The translations under genes were made by a program, and so were the position numbers. The notes under the pieces are model-generated. The model ran no database searches. It had not been told where the DNA came from and was given only the letters and a program-made list of their open reading frames with translations. This document shows positions 53,741 through 63,298 of a stretch of 64,000 nucleotides of DNA, piece after piece. This DNA is from Marimonas arenosa (GTDB taxonomy: Bacteria > Pseudomonadota > Alphaproteobacteria > Rhodobacterales > Rhodobacteraceae): positions 558,001 through 622,000 of the forward strand of contig NZ_JANHAX010000001.1 of the NCBI RefSeq assembly GCF_030848945.1, written 5' to 3'. Position 1 is the first letter of the stretch. Every line of letters begins with the position of its first letter.

Positions 53741-54955
53741 ATGTCAGCCATGCTCGACTTCCCCAATATCCGGCATATGCGTGTGTTTCTCGAGACCGCC
53801 CGGACCGGGTCGGTTTCGATGGCCGCCGACCGCTGCGCCCTGTCCCAGCCCGCCGCAACGCAGGCCATCAAGCGGCTGGAACACGGGCTTGGCGCCGAGC
53901 TCCTGGTCCGCCGGACCCGCAGTTTCGCGCTGACCCGCTGCGGCGGGCTGTTCGCCGCCCGTGTCGAGGCGGCGCTGACCCACCTGCACAACGGCGCCAA
54001 GGCCGCCATGCGCGGCGCCGACAGGGCCCGCGCGCCGTTTGACCGGATGGTCACCGCCGCACAGCTCAGAACGTTGATCGCGGTGGCGGGCAGCGGCAGT
54101 TTCACCGTCGCCGCCCTGAAGCTCGGCCTGTCGCAACCCACCGTCCACCGCGCCGCGCGGGGACTGGAAGAGGCCGCCGGCGTGCCGTTCTTCCGCGCCA
54201 CGGCCTCGGGTGTCGAGCTGACCCAGGCGGCACAGGCCTTCGTACTGGGCGCCAAGCTCGCCCTGGCGGAAATCCGGCAGGGCGTCGAGGAGATCACCCG
54301 CGAGATGGGCGAAGAGCGCTCGCAGTTCGTGCTTGGCAGCCTGCCACTGGCCCGCACCGCCATCGTGCCCAAGGCGACCCACGCCATGATCGCCGGAAGC
54401 CCCGGGGTGCAGGTCCGGGTGGTCGACGGTCGCTATGACGATCTGCTGCGAAGCCTTCGCGAAGGCGACATCGATTGCATGATCGGCGCCCTGCGCGACC
54501 CGCCACCGGCCGATGACATCGTGCAGGAGCGGCTGTTCGATGACGCGCTTGCCATCGTTGCCCATCCCTCGCATCCACTGGCCGGGCTCACCGGTCTCAC
54601 ACTGGAAGACACGCTCGCCTATCCCTGGATCGCACCACCGAAATCAGCACCGGCGGGGCAATACCTGTTCGAAACCCTGCGCATCCAGGACCGCCCGGAA
54701 ACCCCGGTCCGGGTGGTGTCGTCCTCGCTCGTTTTGCTGCGCGGGCTTCTGGCCGAGGGGCCCTATGTCTCGATCATCTCGCGCCACCAGATCGCGGTCG
54801 AGGAACGCGCCGGCCTGATCACGCCGCTGGATATCGCGCTGACAGGCGACCGCCGCCCCATTGGCCTGACCACCCGCGCCGGCTGGCGCCCGACCGAAAC
54901 CCAGGACCGCTTCCTCGACCACCTGCGCGCCTTCGCCCGAAGCGAAACCGCTTGA
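53741..54955 (+). CDS. LysR-type regulator with two tandem HTH domains
   Basis: A 404-residue regulator, about 100 longer than usual. Residues 10-68 form one LysR HTH (MRVFLETARTGSVSMAADRC, LSQPAATQAIKRLEHGLGAELLVR); residues 106-165 form a second (LRTLIAVAGSGSFTVAALKLG, LSQPTVHRAARGLEEAAGVPFFR). A single substrate-binding domain follows (RSQFVLGSLPLARTAIVPKA onward). It is divergent from the galB operon (102 bases) and upstream of the second ligAB-ligC unit on its own strand, so it probably controls both. Confidence 0.87.
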   Translation: MSAMLDFPNIRHMRVFLETARTGSVSMAADRCALSQPAATQAIKRLEHGLGAELLVRRTRSFALTRCGGLFAARVEAALTHLHNGAKAAMRGADRARAPFDRMVTAAQLRTLIAVAGSGSFTVAALKLGLSQPTVHRAARGLEEAAGVPFFRATASGVELTQAAQAFVLGAKLALAEIRQGVEEITREMGEERSQFVLGSLPLARTAIVPKATHAMIAGSPGVQVRVVDGRYDDLLRSLREGDIDCMIGALRDPPPADDIVQERLFDDALAIVAHPSHPLAGLTGLTLEDTLAYPWIAPPKSAPAGQYLFETLRIQDRPETPVRVVSSSLVLLRGLLAEGPYVSIISRHQIAVEERAGLITPLDIALTGDRRPIGLTTRAGWRPTETQDRFLDHLRAFARSETA

Positions 54956-55079
54956 TTTCGCGGCCATAGCTTTTTTCAATACCGGAGAAGCGGAAGTGAT
55001 TGGGCGCTTAGCCTGCACAAATGGTACCCAATCAGGGCCTCTTTCAGGCCACGCGCGCAGAACAGGACGGAGGAGAGAC
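54956..55079. promoter_or_regulatory. Presumed promoter region of the second ligAB-ligC unit
   Basis: The 124-base gap contains TTTTTTCAATACCGG (54971-54985), which closely resembles TTTTTTCTATAACGG (53724-53738) just before the LysR gene (13 of 15). A ribosome site GGAGGAGAG directly precedes ATG 55080. Confidence 0.35.
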
Positions 55080-56317
<1,238 letters not shown>

Positions 56318-56338
56318 GCCGCGAACAGGAGGAACACC

Positions 56339-57280
56339 ATGCGAATCTGTGTCGCCGGCGCCTATGGCGCCTTTGGCATCAAACATCTCGACGCACTGGC
56401 CGCGATCGACGGGGTCGAGGTCACCTCGGTGATGGGGCCGACCAAGGACAAGATCGAGGCGCTGGCCGCAGAACGCGGCATCGGCCACGCTGCCACCACG
56501 CTCGAGGAATGCCTGGCACAAGACAATGTCGACGCGGTGATCCTCGCCACCCCCACGCAGCTGCATGCCGAACAGGCCATTGCCTGCATGAAGGCGGGCA
56601 AGCCGGTACTGGTGGAAATTCCCATGGCCGACAGCCTGGCGGATTCGGAAGAAATCGTCCGGGTACAGAAGGAAACCGGTGTCTTGGCCATGGCCGGCCA
56701 GGTGCGGCGCTTCAACCCCAGCCACCAATGGATTCACAACAAAATCGCCGCCGGCGAGCTGAAGGTCCAGCAGATGGACGTGCAGACCTATTTCTTCCGT
56801 CGCTCGAACATGAATGCCAAGGGCGAGCCGCGCTCGTGGACCGACCATCTGCTCTGGCACCACGCCTGCCACACGGTCGACCTGTTCCAGTACCAGACCG
56901 GCGAGACCGTGTCCGAGGCGTTCGGGCTCGAAGGTCCGCATCACCCCGAACTGGGTATCGCCATGGATATGTCGATCGGTATGAAGACGCCGTCGGGCGC
57001 GCTCTGCACCCTGTCTTTGTCTTTCAACAACGACGGGCCGCTCGGCACCTTCTTCCGCTACATCTGCGACAACGGCACCTATATCGCCCGCTACGACGAC
57101 CTGTTCGATGGCTACGACAAACCGATCGACCTCAGCAATGTCGCCGTGTCGAACAACGGCATCGAGCTGATCGACCGTGAGTTCATCTCGGCCATCAAGG
57201 AAGAGCGCGAACCCAACGGCTCGGTCCGCCAGGTGCTGGAAGCGATGCGCACGCTCGACAAGATCGAGAAGTGTTTCTGA
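56339..57280 (+). CDS. ligC: 4-carboxy-2-hydroxymuconate-6-semialdehyde dehydrogenase
   Basis: A 313-residue Gfo/Idh/MocA-family NADP enzyme that oxidises the ring-cleavage product to 2-pyrone-4,6-dicarboxylate. ICVAGAYGAFGIKHLDALAA is the nucleotide fold, VILATPTQLHAEQAIACMKAGKPVLVEIPMAD has the family's E(K)P-like motif as VEIP, and SWTDHLLWHHACHTVDLFQY the substrate residues. The latter regions match LigC closely. Strong terminator follows at 57324. Confidence 0.94.
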   Translation: MRICVAGAYGAFGIKHLDALAAIDGVEVTSVMGPTKDKIEALAAERGIGHAATTLEECLAQDNVDAVILATPTQLHAEQAIACMKAGKPVLVEIPMADSLADSEEIVRVQKETGVLAMAGQVRRFNPSHQWIHNKIAAGELKVQQMDVQTYFFRRSNMNAKGEPRSWTDHLLWHHACHTVDLFQYQTGETVSEAFGLEGPHHPELGIAMDMSIGMKTPSGALCTLSLSFNNDGPLGTFFRYICDNGTYIARYDDLFDGYDKPIDLSNVAVSNNGIELIDREFISAIKEEREPNGSVRQVLEAMRTLDKIEKCF

Positions 57281-57323
57281 TGTTGGACGTGGGTTAGCAG
57301 TCGCCCCAAGTAAACAATAAAAG

Positions 57324-57354
57324 CGCCGTGGCCGGGAAATGCCGCGGCGTTTTT
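57324..57354 (+). terminator. Rho-independent terminator after ligC
   Basis: CGCCGTGGC (57324-57332) pairs with GCCGCGGCG (57341-57349, one G-T pair) and is followed by TTTTT. It ends the ligA2-ligB2-ligC unit. Confidence 0.8.
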
Positions 57355-57405
57355 CTTGCGGGACCGCCCGCAGGCGGGAAACCTGCCGGCGAAAGGAGGC
57401 CCGCC

Positions 57406-58947
57406 ATGACATCCGATTTTCCCCGCCTGCGTGCGCCGGAGGGCGACCAGTATACCGCGCTCGATTTCGGCACGGCCTTCTACGACGCCATCGCCCGCGA
57501 CCCCGGAAAACTGGCGGTCGTCGACGAGGCCCATGCCTGGGACTGGGCGACGTTCGGCGCGCTGGCCAAGCGGGTGGCAGGCACGTTGACCGCACAGGGG
57601 CATGGACGCGGTGCCCGGGTGGCGGTTCTGGCGCGGAACTCGGCCGAGTATCTGGCGCTTTACGCCGGTATCCTCTGTGCCGGCGCCTGCGTGGTGCCGC
57701 TGCCGGTCTCGGCGACATCGCAGGTCCTGCGCGGGATGCTCACCGATTGCGGCGCCGCGCTTCTCTTTGCCGACTCCGCCAATGCCGGCCTAGCGGCCGG
57801 GCTCGGAGCACCAGAAGTGGTCACGCTCGAGGATCTGCCGGTCTGGGCCGACGCCGACCCGCAACCCGACCCGACCGCGCCCGACCCGGACGATTTCTTC
57901 GACCTGATCTATTCCTCGGGCACCACCGGCACCCCCAAGGGGATCATCCACGACCACCGCTTTCGCGCCCGGCAGCTGATGCGGATGCCACGCTTCGGAC
58001 TCGACGAAAACGCCCGGCTCCTGGTGTCGACCCCGCTGTATTCCAACACCACGCTGGTCGCGGCGCTGCCGGTGATGGCCAAGGGCGGCACCCTCGTGTC
58101 GATGGCGAAATTCGATGTCACCCGCTTCCTCGAGCTTTCGGAAAAGCACCGTATCACCAATGCCATGCTGGTGCCGGTGCAGTACATGCGGATCATGGCG
58201 GCACCCGACTTCGACCGTTACGATCTTTCGAGTTATCGCGCCAAGACCTCGACCTCGGCCCCTCTTCCGGCGCCGCTCATCCGCGATATCCTCGCCCGCT
58301 GGCCCGGAGAGCTTTACGAGATCTACGGCATGACCGAAGGCGGTCTGTCGACGGTGCTCGACGCCCGCGCCCAGCCCGACAAGCTCGATACCGTCGGCAA
58401 GCCCGCCGAGGGCTGCGAACTCAGGGTGATCGATGAGGCCGGCACCGAATTGCCAGCCGGCGCGTTCGGCGAGATCGTCGGCCGCGGCGGGCCGATGATG
58501 CAGGGCTATCTTCACGCCCCCGAAAAGACGCTGGAGGCTACCTGGACAAGCCCCGAGGGGATTGATTTCATCCGCACCGGCGACATGGGCCGGGTCGACG
58601 AGGACGGCTTCCTGCATCTTCTGGATCGCAAGAAGGACATGATCATCTCGGGCGGCTTCAACATCTATGCCGCCGATCTCGAACGGGTGCTGCGCGACCA
58701 TCCGGCGGTGGCGGATGTGGCGGTGATCGCGGTGCCGTCGCCGCAATGGGGCGAAACCCCGCTGGGCCTGGTGGTCAGGCGCCCCGGCGACCTCACCGGC
58801 GCCGAAGAGATCCTTGACTGGGCCAATGCCCGGCTCGGAAAGACACAACGCCTGTCGGCGGTCGAGTTCCGCACGGACCTGCCGCGCAGCGCCATCGGAA
58901 AGATCGAAAAACGTGTTCTGCGCGCGCCCTACTGGGAAGAGCGCTGA
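57406..58947 (+). CDS. Acyl-CoA synthetase / AMP-forming ligase
   Basis: A 513-residue adenylate-forming enzyme: P-loop YSSGTTGTPKGIIH near residue 170, A4/A5 region YGMTEGG, A7 TGDMGRVDEDG, A8 hinge LDRKKDMIISGGFNIYAADLE and A10 SAIGKIEK with the catalytic Lys. AAAGGAGG lies before ATG 57406. This could activate an aromatic or a fatty acid; the position after a lig island suggests a hydroxycinnamate or benzoate, but no diagnostic residue shows it. It converges with the SAF-domain oxidoreductase gene, with 7 bases between stops. Confidence 0.88.
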   Translation: MTSDFPRLRAPEGDQYTALDFGTAFYDAIARDPGKLAVVDEAHAWDWATFGALAKRVAGTLTAQGHGRGARVAVLARNSAEYLALYAGILCAGACVVPLPVSATSQVLRGMLTDCGAALLFADSANAGLAAGLGAPEVVTLEDLPVWADADPQPDPTAPDPDDFFDLIYSSGTTGTPKGIIHDHRFRARQLMRMPRFGLDENARLLVSTPLYSNTTLVAALPVMAKGGTLVSMAKFDVTRFLELSEKHRITNAMLVPVQYMRIMAAPDFDRYDLSSYRAKTSTSAPLPAPLIRDILARWPGELYEIYGMTEGGLSTVLDARAQPDKLDTVGKPAEGCELRVIDEAGTELPAGAFGEIVGRGGPMMQGYLHAPEKTLEATWTSPEGIDFIRTGDMGRVDEDGFLHLLDRKKDMIISGGFNIYAADLERVLRDHPAVADVAVIAVPSPQWGETPLGLVVRRPGDLTGAEEILDWANARLGKTQRLSAVEFRTDLPRSAIGKIEKRVLRAPYWEER

Positions 58948-58954
58948 TCCCGGG

Positions 58955-60292
58955 TCAGTCCAGATACGCGGCCAATGCACGGCGCATCTCGTGGACATCC
59001 AGATCGTCGCAGATCTCGACATCGTCAAGCGTGATGACCTGGTCGCGCGCCACCGCCCGTTTCAACGTCACGTTATGCGCCAGCCCGATTGGCAGCGCCG
59101 CCATCGCCGCCGAGGCCCGCGCCGGGATCGCTTTGGCCCAGACCTTGAAGCCGCCTTCGCCGTCGAGAACGTCGCCGGCAGCGAAATCGCCCTTGGCCGT
59201 GGCCACCGCGTCACCGCGCCAGCGGGTCGATGACCCGGTGGCCTCGCCGCGCAGGCAGGCCGAAAGCACCGAAACGCTAGTCTCAAGCCCGATCAGGTGA
59301 AACGGTCGCCACATTGAGCCGTACCAGCCGGACTCATCGGTCAGCAGCCCGTATTGCTGGAAACAGGCGCGGGTATAGGCATCCGGGGCGCGGAAGGTCA
59401 CGAACATGCCGTACTGGATGTTGTTCAACACCACCCGGCCGTCTGGCTCGCGGCTGGCGGCAATGTCCACCAGCCCGGCCCGGGGCAGTTGCCCGCCGTC
59501 GCTTTCCGGCTTGAACACCTGCGCCAGGTCCTGCAGCCCGGCAGGATGGAAGGCCAGACCGTCCCCGGGGCAGTCGAGCCCGGTGGCATTGGCGACCGCC
59601 GCCATCTCGATGGCCGCCTTGGTGCCATCGGTGAAGGAATTGTACATTTTCGGATTGAAATCGCCCGCCGCGACCTCTTCCTCGCTCCATCCGAAAAAGC
59701 TCCAGACCGTGTCCGGTGTCGAATACCGGTAGGGCGGCGCGAAGTTCATCCCCTTGCCCGCAGCGACGAGTTCGAACCCGCAGGCCCCCACCCAGTCGAC
59801 CAGCTCGCAGATCGCCGCCGGCTGATCGCCATAGGCCATGGAATACACCACCCCCATCTCGCGCGCCCGGGCGGCAATCAGCGGGCCGCAGAGCACGTCG
59901 GCCTCGACATTCACCATCACCACGTGCTGACCGGCCTCGATCGCCGCCAGCGCATGGCGGATGCCGGCGATGGGATGGCCGGTGGCCTCTATAATGCAGT
60001 CGATCCCCTCGAAGCCCAGCAGATCAGCGGCGTTTTCGGTCACATAGGTCGTGCCCGCGTCCATCGCCTGCGACAACGACCCGGCAGAAAAGCGTTCCGC
60101 CTGCCAATGCACGCGTGACAGGGCCTCACGCGCCTTGCCGACATCCAGATCGGCGATGCCGACGATATGATAGCCCGGAATGTGCTTGGCCTGGGCCAGG
60201 ATCATCGAGCCGAACTTGCCCGCCCCGATCAGGCCGACCCGCACCGGCTTGCCCGCCGCCGTCCGCACGGCCAGCATGGATGACAAATTCAT
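58955..60292 (-). CDS. NAD(P)-dependent oxidoreductase with SAF domain
   Basis: A 445-residue protein. The N-terminal half is a homoserine-dehydrogenase-like Rossmann fold (VRVGLIGAGKFGSMILAQAKHIPG; FEGIDCIIEATGHPIAGIRHALAAIEAG) and the C-terminal part a SAF domain (LKRAVARDQVITLDDVEICDD), a fold found in sugar acid dehydratases and antifreeze-like proteins. Often annotated as a putative homoserine dehydrogenase, but its context with a split transketolase and an LtnD-like enzyme points to carbohydrate-acid metabolism. Divergent from these genes. Confidence 0.8.
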   Translation of the reverse strand: MNLSSMLAVRTAAGKPVRVGLIGAGKFGSMILAQAKHIPGYHIVGIADLDVGKAREALSRVHWQAERFSAGSLSQAMDAGTTYVTENAADLLGFEGIDCIIEATGHPIAGIRHALAAIEAGQHVVMVNVEADVLCGPLIAARAREMGVVYSMAYGDQPAAICELVDWVGACGFELVAAGKGMNFAPPYRYSTPDTVWSFFGWSEEEVAAGDFNPKMYNSFTDGTKAAIEMAAVANATGLDCPGDGLAFHPAGLQDLAQVFKPESDGGQLPRAGLVDIAASREPDGRVVLNNIQYGMFVTFRAPDAYTRACFQQYGLLTDESGWYGSMWRPFHLIGLETSVSVLSACLRGEATGSSTRWRGDAVATAKGDFAAGDVLDGEGGFKVWAKAIPARASAAMAALPIGLAHNVTLKRAVARDQVITLDDVEICDDLDVHEMRRALAAYLD

Positions 60293-60377
60293 CGCGCCGT
60301 CCCTCCGTTGATCAATCTCTCCGAAGCAATACTAAGACCTGCCGCTGCACCCACCATGCATTTCTTCTTGGCTAAGA

Positions 60378-60404
60378 TTAAGTTGGGCTTAATACTAGTT
60401 TAAG
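60378..60404. promoter_or_regulatory. Alternating TTAAG/CTTAA repeats, candidate operator
   Basis: TTAAG-5-CTTAA-7-TTAAG lies in the 191-base gap between the divergent SAF-domain and transketolase genes. Both adjacent pairs are inverted repeats sharing the middle arm. It is strikingly AT-rich. The regulator is not in the window. Confidence 0.45.
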
Positions 60405-60483
60405 AATTCATCGTTGCACTTCCGCCGGCCCGGTGCTGTCCTGCCACCAGCTGACCCGCCCACTCCATGCGACAGGTGCCACC

Positions 60484-61335
60484 ATGCCGCCCGATAAGCC
60501 GACCGCTGCCTCGAACGTCTCTCTGACCCGCCGTGCCTGGGCAATCCGGCGCAATGCGCTCCTGATGGGCGAGGTTCAGGGCCAGGGCTATATCGGCCAG
60601 GCGCTCGGCGTCGCGGATGTGCTGGCCGTGACCCATTTCCACGCGCTGACCTACCGCCCCGGCGATCCGGAGTGGGAAGGCCGCGACCGGTTCTATCTGT
60701 CGATCGGCCATTACGCCATCGCGCTCTATTCGGCGATGATCGAGGCCGGCCTCCTGCCCGAGGACGAGCTCGAGACCTACGGCATGGACGATTCGCGCCT
60801 GCCGATGTCGGGCATGGCCGCCTATACGCCCGGGATGGAGATCACCGGCGGCAGCCTCGGCCACGGGCTCGGCATCGCCGTGGGCGCGGCGCTCGGGCTG
60901 AAACGCAAGGGCAACCCCGCCTTCGTCTACAACATGATGTCCGATGGCGAACTTGGCGAAGGCTCGACCTGGGAGGCGGTGATGTCCGCCGTCCAGTGGC
61001 AGCTCGACAACCTGGTCTGCGTCGTCGATTTCAACAACCAGCAGGCCGACGGGCCGACCACACAGGCGCTGGCCACCGGGACCGAGGCCCCGAAATGGGA
61101 GGCCTTCGGCTGGCACGCGCAGGAAGTCGATGGCAACGATCTTGACGCGCTGGTGCAGGCCTTCGACACGGCCCGGGCCCTGCCCGATCCCCGGCCGCGG
61201 GTGATCATCTGCCACACCAGGATGTGCAAAGGTGTGCCGTTTCTCGAAGACCGCGAGATCACCCATTTCATCCGCGTCGAGCCCGACGAATGGGCCAAGG
61301 CGCGCGCCATTCTCGACGCCGAGGTGCCCACATGA
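60484..61335 (+). CDS. Transketolase, N-terminal (TPP-binding) subunit
   Basis: A 283-residue half-transketolase. SIGHYAIALYS has the His of the active site, GSLGHGLGIAVGAALGLK the pyrophosphate region and SDGELGEGSTWEAVMSAVQWQL the GDG...N-like TPP motif ending near VVDFNNQQADGPT. Such split transketolases occur in specialised sugar routes (for example apulose-4-phosphate or sulfo-sugar pathways), not usually the central pentose phosphate pathway. ATG 60484 chosen; ATGA overlap with the C-terminal subunit. Confidence 0.9.
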   Translation: MPPDKPTAASNVSLTRRAWAIRRNALLMGEVQGQGYIGQALGVADVLAVTHFHALTYRPGDPEWEGRDRFYLSIGHYAIALYSAMIEAGLLPEDELETYGMDDSRLPMSGMAAYTPGMEITGGSLGHGLGIAVGAALGLKRKGNPAFVYNMMSDGELGEGSTWEAVMSAVQWQLDNLVCVVDFNNQQADGPTTQALATGTEAPKWEAFGWHAQEVDGNDLDALVQAFDTARALPDPRPRVIICHTRMCKGVPFLEDREITHFIRVEPDEWAKARAILDAEVPT

Positions 61336-62393
61336 CGCAAGAACTCATCCCGCCGCATTCTCGCCGTGGATCGAAATACGCCGCCCGCACGGTGCCGGTC
61401 TCCGAGACCGGCGAGCGGCTGACCACCTCGGCCATGATCGCCTCGCTCGATGCCGAAGGCCGCGCCACTGTCGCGGCGCCGTTCGGCCACGCGCTGGTCG
61501 ATCTGGCGAAGTTCCGGGACGACATCGTCGGCCTGACCGCCGACCTGTCAAAATACACAGATTTGCACGTTTTCGCAAAAGCTTACCCCGAGAAATTCTA
61601 CCAGATGGGCATGGCTGAACAGGTCATGATCTCGGCGGCCGCCGGGCTCGCCCGCGAGGGTTTCACCCCCTTCGCCACCACCTATGCCGTCTTCGCCTCG
61701 CGCCGCGCCTATGATTTCATCTGCATGGCGATTGCCGAGGAAAACCTCCCCGTCAAGATCGTCTGCGCCCTCCCGGGCCTCACCACCGGCTATGGCCCGT
61801 CGCACCAGGCCACCGAAGACCTCGCCATCATGCGCGGCATGCCCAACCTGACGGTGATCGACCCCTGCGACGCGATCGACATCGACCAGGCGACACGCGC
61901 TATCGCCGACCACCCCGGCCCGGTCTACATGCGCCTGCTGCGCGGGGCGGTGCCGAAAGTGCTGGACGCTTACGATTACCGGTTCGAAATCGGCAAGGCG
62001 CGGCTGCTGCGCGACGGTGGCGACGTGCTGTTCGTCTCCTCCGGGTTCATGACCATGCGCGCGCTCGATGCGGCCGAGAACCTGGCACAGGAAGGCATCT
62101 CCTGCGCCGTGTTGCATTCGCCCACGATCAAGCCGCTCGACGCCACCACCATCACGGCCGAGGCCGCGAAAGGCGGACGCCTCGTGGTGACCGCCGAGAA
62201 CCATTCGATCACCGGCGGCCTGGGCGAGGCCGTGGCAGGTGCGCTGATGCGTGCAGGCGTCCACACGCCGTTCCGCCAGATTGCCCTGCCCGACGAGTTC
62301 CTCGACGCCGGCGCCCTGCCGACGCTGCATGATCAATACGGGCTCAGCGTCGCGGCAGTGACGGCGTCGGTCAAATCCTGGCTCGCCGCATGA
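61332..62393 (+). CDS. Transketolase, C-terminal (pyrimidine-binding) subunit
   Basis: A 353-residue partner: pyrimidine domain with MGMAEQVMISAAAGLAREGFTPFATTYAVFA, where Glu activates TPP, GPSHQATEDLAIMRGMPNLTV, and a C-terminal regulatory domain (VTAENHSITGGLGEAVAGAL). The active enzyme is expected to be a heterotetramer with the N-terminal half. It overlaps the next gene by 4 bases. Confidence 0.9.
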   Translation: MTQELIPPHSRRGSKYAARTVPVSETGERLTTSAMIASLDAEGRATVAAPFGHALVDLAKFRDDIVGLTADLSKYTDLHVFAKAYPEKFYQMGMAEQVMISAAAGLAREGFTPFATTYAVFASRRAYDFICMAIAEENLPVKIVCALPGLTTGYGPSHQATEDLAIMRGMPNLTVIDPCDAIDIDQATRAIADHPGPVYMRLLRGAVPKVLDAYDYRFEIGKARLLRDGGDVLFVSSGFMTMRALDAAENLAQEGISCAVLHSPTIKPLDATTITAEAAKGGRLVVTAENHSITGGLGEAVAGALMRAGVHTPFRQIALPDEFLDAGALPTLHDQYGLSVAAVTASVKSWLAA

Positions 62394-63295
62394 GCGGCCC
62401 GAGCACGGCGATCATCGGCCTCGGCGCCATGGGGATGGGGATGGCCCGCAACATCCTCGCCGCCGGTCTACCGCTCAAAGGTTACGACCTGTCAGGTCCG
62501 GCCCGTGACCGCTTTGCCGGGCTCGGCGGCAGCGCCTGCGACAGCGCGGCCGGGGCAGCGGACGGCTGCGATCTGCTGATCCTGATGGTGGTCAACGCCG
62601 TCCAGGCCCGCGCCGCGCTGTTCGACACCGGCGCCGCTGCCGCGCTGGCCCCCGGCGCCACGGTCATGCTGTCGTCCACGGTTGCCCCGGCCGATGCCCG
62701 GGCTTTGGCCGCCGACCTCGCCGCGACCGGCGTGACACTGCTCGACGCCCCGGTCTCGGGTGGCCAGGTCGGAGCCGAGGCCGGAACGCTGACCGTCATG
62801 GCCGCGGGCGCGGCCGCCGCCTTCGACCGTGCCGCCCCGGTACTCGAGGCGATCGCGAAAACCGTCCACCGGCTGGGCGACACCCCCGGGCTCGGCGCCA
62901 CCTACAAGACCGTGCACCAGCTTGCCGCCGGGGTGCACCTGGTCGCCGCGGCCGAGGTGGTCGCGCTCGGCACCCGCGCCGGCTGCGATCCCGAAACCCT
63001 GTTGTCGATCATCTCGGGGGCAGCGGGCCAAAGCTGGATGTTCGACGACCGCGCCCCGCGGATGATCATGGACGACCCGCCGGTGACCTCGACGGTCGAG
63101 ATCTTCCTCAAGGATCTCGGCCTGGTGCTCGAAACCGGCCGCGACACAGCCACGCCGCTGCCGCTGGCCGCGGCCGCCTATCAGATGCTCACCGCCGCTG
63201 GCGGGCTGGGCCACGGCCAGGCCGACGACAGCGCGGTGATCCGCGCCTACCAGGCCCTGACCGGCACCGGCCCCGCGACCACAGGAAAGGACTGA
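62390..63295 (+). CDS. LtnD-like beta-hydroxyacid dehydrogenase
   Basis: A 301-residue NAD-binding dehydrogenase of the 3-hydroxyisobutyrate family: IIGLGAMGMGMARNILAAG, LLDAPVSGGQVGAEAGTLTVMAAG with the substrate-binding SGG, and YKTVHQLAAGVHLVAAAEVV with the catalytic Lys. The YKTVHQL, SWMFDDRAPRM and VEIFLKDLGLV segments follow L-threonate 2-dehydrogenase (LtnD), which fits a four-carbon sugar acid pathway. It overlaps the transketolase subunit by 4 bases. Confidence 0.85.
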   Translation: MSGPSTAIIGLGAMGMGMARNILAAGLPLKGYDLSGPARDRFAGLGGSACDSAAGAADGCDLLILMVVNAVQARAALFDTGAAAALAPGATVMLSSTVAPADARALAADLAATGVTLLDAPVSGGQVGAEAGTLTVMAAGAAAAFDRAAPVLEAIAKTVHRLGDTPGLGATYKTVHQLAAGVHLVAAAEVVALGTRAGCDPETLLSIISGAAGQSWMFDDRAPRMIMDDPPVTSTVEIFLKDLGLVLETGRDTATPLPLAAAAYQMLTAAGGLGHGQADDSAVIRAYQALTGTGPATTGKD

Positions 63296-63298
63296 CCC

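Noticed and set aside
58955..60292. Annotation of the SAF-domain protein as homoserine dehydrogenase
   Set aside because: Only the nucleotide-binding half is similar; the C-terminal SAF domain and the gene context argue against threonine biosynthesis.
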